Source of the DNA: Icerya purchasi
Lineage: Eukaryota > Arthropoda > Insecta > Hemiptera > Monophlebidae
Assembly: GCA_039619475.1 (NCBI GenBank)
Contig: CM077116.1
Location: forward strand, 167,417,363 to 167,481,362
Direction of reading: 5' to 3'
DNA length: 64,000 bases
Position numbers and translations under genes: made by a program. The notes beneath the pieces were generated by a model. It did not search any database and was not told the origin of the DNA. It was given only the letters and a program-made list of their open reading frames with translations. This document shows, piece by piece, positions 56,425 to 64,000 of this stretch. Positions within the stretch are counted from its first letter, which is position 1; each line of letters opens with the position of its first letter.

Positions 56425-58140
56425 ATAAATATATATTTCGCTTATTTACTTACGAATTCACATCATCATAAAATGTTGACTTAATGTAGTTTAGGTATGT
56501 TATTATTAATTTGTAACAACTTCATATTAAATTTGCAAATCTGTCGCAAAAATTCAGTATTGCCTAACGCAATAGTTCATTTTTTATTCACTAAAGTCGG
56601 AATGCTGTTTATCGGAGAAAAATTAATTAAATCTCGCGGGAAAAAAAATGTTACCAGATTCAGAAAATAATCGATAACGAATATTTGTTTTCGGAAAATA
56701 TGTTTTTTAACAAAATTATAAAATATATGCATTTACGATTAGAAGAAACTGTTTGCGTTTATGAATGTTTATGTTATTTTTATTGTCATTATTTCCGTTC
56801 GTCGAAAAGAAGAAAATATCATCGAATATAGAACTCGAGTGGTAAATAACAATGGCCATTTGCCTCGTTTCCAACAATGAATACTAAACTTCACCATCGT
56901 ATAATATCAAAACCTCCATCAGTAAAGCAACGTCTTCAACAAAAAATTCTATACTGTAACTGACCAAAGAAGCAATCTAGAGCAACAAACCTAAACCGAG
57001 TCGATAATTATATCATTAAACGACAACATCAGTTCGTACTAAACATCAGTTCGTACTAACGGCGGTGACAACTGACAACACCCTAAAACCAAAAATTCTG
57101 TAAAAATTTATAAAATATCTGCTGATAAGACGATCAAGTAGGGAAATAATTAACAACAGGTGCAGTCTGCTAAGTTAGCAAGAAACCCATACTGAACAAA
57201 CAGAGACTTCGGAAAATATCACTGAAAAAAGGTAACCATTTCCTCTACCAATTTGTACAACAAATGATTGTAATTTTACAATTATAAACGGTAAATTAGC
57301 AAGCACAATGAAATAATTTCAGTGTGAACGCTTCGAAACCCGAACTAAGAAGGTGCTAAATGACGGCCGGAAGACCAAATTCAGTAGTAATTCAGATTGT
57401 GCAACTTTCGATTCTAGTAAAAACTACATATAAGTGAAAAACTAACTCTTGAGTGGTTTTCAGTTCAAAACATAACTAACACTTTAAATAAAAATCTAAA
57501 CAACCTCTCCTTATTGTCAATTTTGGGAAGAGACAGCCTAATCTCCTATACTAGCTAGACAAATTGGAATATTAGAAAGTAGTAAGGTAGTATATTTTTG
57601 ATAAAATTATTCAGATATAATGCGATATTTTTCTTTCCAGTTAAGTCTACATGGGTTGCTATAAAATTTGAAATGAACCACTCGATCGATATCGTAAGAG
57701 TTGGCCAATGTTTCATTATCAGTAATGTTCTATATTGGATTTGAAAAAAATTAGTAATTCAGACTTGCCTATTTATCGTTTAAATAACGCTATGAACAAC
57801 GAACAATTCAAAAACATTTAGATTCCTGTAATTGCAGAGGACCAGAATATTCGTTAGTTAGTCTGGTCAACCTTATTACTGTATCTAGCCGCATTTCATG
57901 AAATTTTTCTACATTTCTGTGATACTATCGTCAAACGATTGTTTCAAGCGCTTGATTACTGCTTCTGTGTATAGTTAAAACACTATGAAATCGATGCGCG
58001 TATATTAATAGCCATTTTTGCCAAATTTCTTTTTGATCTCTTTTCATTACAGGAAGCAGTATGTAAACAACTCTTATCACATTTCAAAAATTTTAGTTCG
58101 CGGATTTTAATTTTAAAACGCGTTAGCATCTAATTTACTT
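56425..58140. other. Intronic stretch, mostly unassigned
   Basis: AT-rich intron of gene 2. At 57027-57060 the motif CATCAGTTCGTACTAA occurs twice in direct repeat. The moderately GC-rich part at 56850-57560 could be a decayed LINE 5' region, without firm motifs. Confidence 0.35.
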
Positions 58141-58142
58141 AC

Positions 58143-58256
58143 CGATAAAATAGTTTCAATTTGTTGTTCGTACTCCCGTCTTTCGTGGTCACTGCCAGCA
58201 GCTTTGATTTTTTCGCGCAATTCAACAATCGGAAGATCAAAAGTGCGTACAGCTTC
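58143..58256 (-). CDS. Legumain-like gene 2, antepenultimate exon (start of prodomain)
   Basis: An exon of 114 bases, acceptor TTTAATTTTAAG and donor GTAAGT. It encodes EAVRTFDLPIVELREKIKAA, then SDHERREYEQQIETILS, matching the legumain prodomain start (PSPDVPLTIMKRKLMNTND, EESRQLTEEIQRHL). It is charged and helical as expected. The phase-0 donor joins to the 51.9 kb exon. Confidence 0.83.
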
Positions 58257-58839
58257 CTTAAAATTAAAATAAACAACGTGAGCTACTTTTCACGAAAACA
58301 CCCCATTTTCATGGGGAGTAATTTGAAATATTATCATTCTAGGTAGATAACAATGTATAAAAGAAAATAAACGTCGCTGGATAGGACCTTTCAAAGTATT
58401 TTGAACTGACATTTCATTAAACAATTTCAAGAAATACGGAGTAATAAGACTATAACATATTTAATCCATTCCGTTAAACAATACAGTATTCATTCAAACT
58501 ATTTATTAGATTGAACTATAAGAATCAAAATAAAGGCGCAATTATCTGCTATTATTGGCACTGGAACGATGATATGCCAGAAGGATAGCACTTAGCGTTA
58601 CCCTGTTGATTATATATTGACAATTTCGTTGGACGTTTATTACCAGCGACTGTTTCTTATTATTGACCATCCGCGTATTTTCTAAACGTTCTTTGATTCA
58701 TAAATATCTCAGTCCATTCTTCAGAAATTACCTCAAACTTTGAAAGTGATCCCAAGTCAGTGTCCGAATTTTCGCTCAACTCGATGTTCGTGCTAAATTA
58801 CATGCCGATGTCTATATAGCCATGATATCAAGAAAAACA

Positions 58840-59200
58840 GATTATGATTGCCGCCCGATATTCTTCCCAGCTCTACACTGTGCATCCTAGAAGAATTAGA
58901 CGTTATTCACCATTTTGCACTACGAATTATTTCACTAATTCACTCTACACGTCTCCCCTCTCATCACATTAGCTGCTGTTGCTCCGCTATAACCGAAACT
59001 TATTCCTGTTTTGAAGCAGTATTCCATTTATCGGACTTACACACCTATTTTCGGAAGTTTTTTCACCTGCAGATTTTTATAACCAGCCGCACTTACACTA
59101 GTAAGCTTATTACTTTTCCCTTTATTAACATCGGAACTATCTTGAAACTAAAATCAGATATATCAATAATAACCACATCGCTGATAAGCTCGTAACGAGT
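58840..59200 (+). mobile_element. I-like LINE internal fragment
   Basis: A plus-strand fragment: ILEELDVIHHFALRI and STRLPSHH line up with LLSKLDIIQNFCIRLCLGVL and SSRVPAV of the 41 kb copy (the post-RT thumb region). The rest is diverged. Confidence 0.5.
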
Positions 59201-59999
59201 AACTTCTTTATTATTTTTCTGAAGTAAAAATACAAAATAAAGTAAAAAGACCATATCGGAATAACTGTAAAAAAATAAAACTGGAGCGACATCGCCACTG
59301 CACACACTGGCAAAAAATGTACGAAGTCGCGCCGCTCTAGAATTGATTAACATCAATTGAGACCAACTGCTACATTTAGATGCCACGGTGAGAATTGAAC
59401 TCGGAATCATATCAGAGTGACAGCAGGGTTGGAGAAGAACCAAATTCAATCCATTTTTAATGAAGTGATCGATATGGAGCTCGAAATACGCCAATAATGC
59501 GGAGTCGTTTATAATGTGTTCTGAAAAGCTAATTTCACATTTTTGATCGTTGCAAAAATTTAAAAAAATTGAAACTGCAGTAAAATCTACAGTATCAACA
59601 AAGGATTATAACTGTAATTTAAATTATTTCTCTTTTTTTTTTAATTTCCGTTATTATCATAAATGTGAAACGAGTCTCTGATATCAATTTCGACGTAGGA
59701 CCAAGGGAATAAACCGTTGTTTACCTGGCCGACGGTTAAAAAAAAAGGTTTAATAATCTAAACACTCGAATTGCGCACCGGGAGTTTGCCGGTATGAAAT
59801 ATAAAAAAACGAACGAAAACGGCCCGGGGCCATGATATTTGTTGGATTCCAAAACTGATGGCCACTTTATAACATTTGAATGTTCAATGGCTTCCAACAT
59901 TTTTACGCATCGTATACTTAAAAAATAGCCTATTTTTCGCAAACCTTTAAAGGAGGTTTTTTCTAAACAACCGAAATGTTATCCCAAATAGCAAAAGTC

Positions 60000-60016
60000 C
60001 CCCCCCCCCCCCCCAT
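60000..60016. repeat. Poly(C) run
   Basis: A homopolymer C tract of about 14-15 bases between unassigned AT-rich sequence. It may mark the edge of a MITE like those at 30.47 and 52.79 kb, but no matching repeats were found. Confidence 0.7.
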
Positions 60017-60409
60017 CGATATAAGACATTTTGGAAGTCACTGAAAGAACGACACTTTTACTGATTTTTTAATTCCTTCGTCGATCTTATAAAATCCGGA
60101 GTTTTTTTTGTTTTTTTTTTTAATGTTCTTAGCAGGTGGGCTATTTCGAGTCGGTACGAAATTCGAGTCCGACTTGTTACTGTGTGAAGTGTTGGGGCGC
60201 AATTCGGGTGTCCCCAATAAAATTAGTTAATTGGATGAAATAAGGAAAACTGCTGGAAAAGTATGGGATCTTTCGTGAGTGTAGATATGTAGCAAAAACT
60301 GATAGAATTCGTGCTTTATTGGCGGAAAAGTGTCAATTATGTAATATATGAATGTAGAAATAAGAATAAATAAGTGACGAAATAAGCAAACGATTAATGA
60401 GAAAATTAT

Positions 60410-60880
60410 ATCTTAAGTAAAAAAGTCGAACAAAAAGAAGAGGAATATGGTTTTCAGATTGGTCAGTGAGGATAGAAGATTTCCGAGTTTTAAAATAAAA
60501 GTGAAAGTGAGTATTTCGAATAAGATCTCGAGTTTGGAAAGCGCAGACTTGGAAGAGTTACCATAAATAAAGTAGCGGCAACTCAGAATTGAACGGATAC
60601 AAGATTTATAAATCATAAGCAGAAGATGGAAAAATGAATATTAAATAAATTATTTTCTAAAGTTGTTAAAAAGTTTTTAATGGGATAGATGTTGATCCGA
60701 GTTGGACTAAGATAAGAGTCTTCAGGCAATCTATAAATGCCAAGTCTAGAGATGGAATAGAGAGGAGAAGAAAGAATGATGGTTCTAGATTGAAAAAGGC
60801 TAAAGATAAGGCAACAAAAAAAGGCCAGAGTATTAAAAAAATACCCTCGATATTATAATTGACGGAGAACAATAATCTCT
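60410..60880 (-). mobile_element. I-like LINE internal fragment
   Basis: Minus strand: IYKSCIRSILSCRYFIYGNS then SKSALSKLEIL, matching IIRSKFDYCSFIYGSASKSLLSKLD of the intact copy. An upstream stretch at 60666-60872 fits the region after the FADD box. Stops present. Confidence 0.65.
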
Positions 60881-61114
60881 AAAATCTCTTGTATAGCTTA
60901 AAGTTTAACATTAAATAATTATTTATAGTAGTGTGTTTTAATTTTACTTATTGTACGATAAACTTAAACAATATGTGTCATTAACATATATAACAATTAA
61001 AGTATATTCTTGAACGGTAAACGTTATGCGTTATTATAAACGGTTTGTGAGTTTAACAAGCTTATGCATATACATACATATATAAAGAAGCTCAATTTCG
61101 GTGTCGCAGTATGT

Positions 61115-61485
61115 CTTCTTCTTCTCTTCAGTCGTATTGCTCGATTCCGAGCGTCGTGACTACCTATTTGTACATTCTAATTGTACAGAATCGGCAGCGC
61201 TCATGGCAATTGCTATACGCAACGCGAGTGTACCGAACTCAAGACTACATTCGGAACTGATAGTAGCCGCTTGTTATCGCGCTACAAATGCAGTCCCGTA
61301 TGTGTCTGCTGTGTACTGACCTAGCGCGCATATGATGTTGTACATGGTGGTCATTGCCTTCCACGTGATTATTAGCGGTTATTTTTAATTTTAATTCTTG
61401 TAATAAGTTCTTTGTCGCTCGGGATCGAACCCGTGACCTCCATATCGGAAGTCAAGAGCTCTAGCAACTAGGCTATCGCGATGAC
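61115..61485 (-). mobile_element. tRNA-derived SINE-1, copy 3
   Basis: Minus-strand copy. The tRNA-like head is at 61485-61411 on the minus strand, with GCGATAGCCTAGTTGCTAGA (A-box region) and GGGTTCGATCCCGAGCGAC (B-box). The body has the same CATCATATGCGCGCTAG and ACACAGCAGACA blocks as the other copies. It ends in a GAAGAAGAAG tail near 61115. Confidence 0.85.
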
Positions 61486-61929
61486 ATGCAGTATGACTAC
61501 TAACTAGTAAATTATTTAACATTTCGCAGGGCACGACATAAGAATGCAATACGTTATTTGGGCTTGCGCACACATGTGAAAAACGTTACTTGAGCACTAT
61601 GCACGTGCGTGTACTGGGATGTACGCCAACACTCTTTTCAAAGATGAACAATACATCGAGAAATCAAGGTTTTCGTAACTCAAAACTAGATGTGAGGATT
61701 CCCAGTTTCAGCGTAAACTGAAACTTTGCTATGAAATTTACGTATTGCACAGTTAAAATTAAAATTAGATTTTATGACTAATAATATTATCTGTTGCTGA
61801 AAACCCCATTCGCTTCAATATATACAGATACTTATACATACATATGCACACATATACATGGATATATATCAAATCAAAATACCTTTATTGAGAAAATTAT
61901 GCATGATTAAGATATTACATAAAATTAGT

Positions 61930-63200
61930 TATTTATAAGTAAAATTTCCTCAGCCCATGAAGAGCAAAGGTATCCCTTAACCGCTCCCATTCTGATCTAT
62001 TAACTGCTATTTTTTCAAAGTTATTATTATTTAAAAATTGGTTTATTTCGTCTTTCCATCTACCTTTTTGATGACCTCGTTTTCGTCTGTAATGTGAAAG
62101 ATACCAAAAAGTGGACTTATATGTCCAACGGTCGTCTCTTAATCTTATTACATGGCCAGCCCATTCCCATTTTCTCCTTCTAACATAGTTCACCACGTCA
62201 ATATTATTACCTAAAAGCCGTTTTATTTCTTTTATTCTTATTCCATCTCTTATTTTTATATTAAGCATTGATCTTTCTAGTGTGTTTTGCGTTACCCTTA
62301 GTTTATTTATAATTTTTGTGTTCAATGTCCAAGTTTGGCACCCATAAGTTAAAACAGATAGTATGCACACGTTAAAAATTTGACTTTTATGATGATTACT
62401 GAAAGATCCTTTGAATATTCTTTTCAGCGACCAATACTTATTCCACGTTTTAGTAATTCTCGTGTTTATTTCTTTTTCCATCTTATTCTCAAATGATAAT
62501 TGTTGACCTAAGTATGTCGCTTCGCTCACTATTTCTATTAAATTATTATTTATCTGTATTCCTCTCTGGGTTGTAGTCTTAGTTAATATTTTAGTTTTTA
62601 GGGTGTTAATAGATAGTCCGACTTTTGATCCTTTCATGTTTAGCTCCAATAGCATTTCCTTCAGTTCTTCTAAGGAAGAGGAAAGAAGAACAATGTCATC
62701 TGCAAATCTTAAATTTGATAATTTCTTACCATTTATATTTATTCCCTTATTTTCCATGAAATTTCCTGGGACCCCTTGTTTGTGCATTGCTTTAAGTATA
62801 TATTCATGTTTTAAGGAATCGAACGCTTTTTGGTAATCAATTAAGGCTAAATATAAATTTATCTGGTATTCATTACTTTTTTCTATTATTTGGTTTGTTG
62901 TATGAAGGTGGTGAGCTGTTGAAAATGTCTTCCGGAAGCCGGCTTGTTCCGTTGGTTGCTGGGCTTCTAAAAAATGTTTTAATCTTATTTCTAATAGTTT
63001 TGAGAACAACTTCGAAATACTTAAACTTAAAGTAATAGGGCGGTAATTTTCGATTTTATGACGATCGCCTTTCTTAAATAGTATTATTATATCTGAATAT
63101 CTCCATTCTTCCGGTATATTACTTGTTCTTAAGATACAGTTGAAAAGTGTTGTAAGAAATTTAATTAGATAGTCCCCTTCTGCTTTAATATGTTCGTTAA
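61930..63200 (-). mobile_element. RTE-BovB-like LINE with in-frame internal deletion
   Basis: Minus strand. Just upstream of the ORF lies the RT entry region (SDIIILFKKGDRHKIENYRP). The 358-residue ORF (63009-61933) continues from EIRLKHFLEAQQPTEQAGFR, through YLALIDYQKAFDSLKHEYIL (first catalytic Asp), to NLRFADDIVLLSSSLEELKE (catalytic pair), AGHVIRLRDDRWTYK and a C-terminal GHQKGRWKDEINQF block. Between QGVPGNFM and ENKGININGKKL the segment with the RQGDPLSPKLF box, normally about 60 residues, is missing without loss of frame. The polymerase should be inactive despite a clean ORF. Confidence 0.85.
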
Positions 63201-63213
63201 CTATACGATCATG

Positions 63214-63215
<2 letters not shown>

Positions 63216-63241
<26 letters not shown>
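63216..63241. repeat. (TA)n microsatellite
   Basis: A TA run separating the RTE remnant from the LTR-like segment. Confidence 0.9.
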
Positions 63242-63245
<4 letters not shown>

Positions 63246-63560
63246 ACAAATTGTGCCCCCTGTTCGGGCCGTAAATGTTACAAATCGTCTACTTATCGAA
63301 CCCCTGTTCCGCGAAGCCGCTAAAACGAATCTGTGTTATTTATTTTCCCGTCCCGGGTGCCAATGAGGATAGGATTCATATCTTTCACTGTGATTTGTTG
63401 TTTTAAGTTTGTTTTTTTCTTTTCTTTGAGAAAAAACAAACGGCCGTTATAACATGTATATTGAATGGCTAACGATACAAAACACATATATCAATCTAGA
63501 ACACAAAAATGACTATACGACGTAAACGCGCGATTTCTAAGCCCCGTTTAACGTGTAACA
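63242..63560. mobile_element. Possible LTR
   Basis: A block of about 319 bases, richer in GC than its surroundings. It starts TGTTACAAAT and ends ACGTGTAACA, so TG/CA ends with short inverted TGTTACA/TGTAACA repeats as in LTRs. A second TGTTACAAAT starts 34 bases in. No gag-pol sequence or second LTR is visible in the window, which ends 440 bases later. Orientation is undecided. Confidence 0.35.
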
Positions 63561-64000
63561 GCACCAAATTCCATACATCGACAATTCACATAATTATTCC
63601 GCACCTGAACGGGAAGATAAATGCCAAAAGACTATAGCGCGATTTTTATCAGTTAACAACGCTACCTTGTAACTTCACTCAGCTCACAGCTCTGCTGACT
63701 ACCACTGGGCAATACGTACCTGCCGCGGACACACGCTATACCGTAGCCACTAGCTATAACAGCACACACACGGCCACAATCCTAACACGCGTCGAAAATC
63801 AATCAGACGTGGATGATGCCGTTAGCCGTGCGATCGTCCTTAATAACGGTAACCGTGGTAATTCGACGATGCTCGAAAAACAAAGAATATAAAATGATAC
63901 AAACAATCAAGAAATAATTTCTAATTCGAGATCGCGGCACAAATACCGAATCCGTATCAATATTTATGTATAAAAATATGCGTGCTTACATATTAAAAAA
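63561..64000. other. Unassigned right edge
   Basis: Moderately GC-rich, no open frame with motifs. It may be the internal part of the possible LTR element. Confidence 0.35.

Larger units (their letters stand above)
48847..58256 (-). other. Legumain-like gene 2 (3' part, 5' exons outside or undetected)
   Basis: Span of three minus-strand exons that read as the legumain C-terminal prodomain (the LSAM-like helical region that covers the active site in the zymogen) and end at a stop codon. All joins are phase 0. No catalytic-domain exon was found between 58.3 and 64 kb, so they are probably to the right of the window. The alternative, a pseudogene with only the 3' part, cannot be excluded. Gene 2 ends about 18.7 kb upstream of gene 1 in the same orientation, so the two are tandem. 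Confidence 0.78.

Noticed and set aside
58848..59195. 115-codon plus-strand frame as a gene 2 neighbour gene
   Set aside because: Its LEELDVIHHFALRI segment aligns with the thumb region of the I-like LINE.
59340..59420. Possible tRNA-like B-box (GAGTTCAATTCTC on minus)
   Set aside because: No A-box at the proper distance, no second copy in the window.

Overview
The window is AT-rich animal nuclear DNA, most likely from an arthropod and plausibly a hemipteran insect. It has small coding exons with GT/AG borders, very long introns, tRNA-derived SINEs, and many decayed non-LTR retrotransposons of the RTE, I-like (with RNase H), Jockey-like, R1-like and CR1/L2-like groups. It also holds an intact Tc1-like transposon and fossil protein-primed DNA polymerase (Polinton-type) sequence. 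I see no bacterial gene organisation. The species placement is inference.

The host content is two legumain-like (asparaginyl endopeptidase, peptidase family C13) genes in tandem on the minus strand. None of their exons is visible as a long ORF. Gene 1 runs from about 30.14 kb down to 1.58 kb and continues out of the window. Eight exons (30012-30143, 22601-22698, 17272-17353, 10727-10812, 6593-6731, 2214-2283, 1967-2085, 1584-1781) join in phase through consensus splice sites into 308 collinear codons. They cover the secretion-signal-like segment, the NYRHQ strand, the catalytic SDHG histidine, the EAC cysteine and the TYLGD substrate-pocket strand. Gene 2 enters from beyond the right side. 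Its last three exons (58143-58256, 51734-51907, 48847-48978) encode the legumain C-terminal prodomain and end at a TAG followed by a poly(A) signal. The catalytic exons of gene 2 and the last exons of gene 1 were not found in the window.

Almost everything else is mobile DNA in introns or between the genes. From left to right: two I-like LINE tails facing each other (1-1300); an RTE remnant split by an I-like tail (3.1-5.1 kb); SINE-1 copy 1; a deleted RTE (8.15-9.33 kb); a plus-strand DNA polymerase B fossil (9.65-10.15 kb); RTE pieces with SINE-1 and SINE-2 insertions (12.6-16.9 kb); a CR1/L2-like LINE (18.2-21.5 kb); and a 5'-truncated Jockey-like LINE with a 443-codon RT ORF (25.09-26.82 kb). 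Next come a 726-bp foldback (28.10-28.82 kb), a hAT-type MITE with 8-bp target duplications (30.47-30.90 kb), an RTE (33.85-35.3 kb), a larger DNA polymerase B fossil (35.5-37.1 kb), I-like LINEs (37.1-37.8 and 41.1-43.1 kb) and a nested LINE complex (43.5-47.8 kb). Inside gene 2 are a second copy of the hAT MITE, an intact Tc1-like element with about 220-bp inverted repeats (54722-56419) and more LINE tails. SINE-1 copy 3, an RTE with an internal deletion and a possible LTR lie at the right edge.

The central reading is of a tandem legumain-like locus whose introns have been inflated by several generations of transposons while the short exons remain intact. Exon assignments rest on motif order, phase-compatible joins and splice consensus, read by eye. 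Transposon clade names are approximate.
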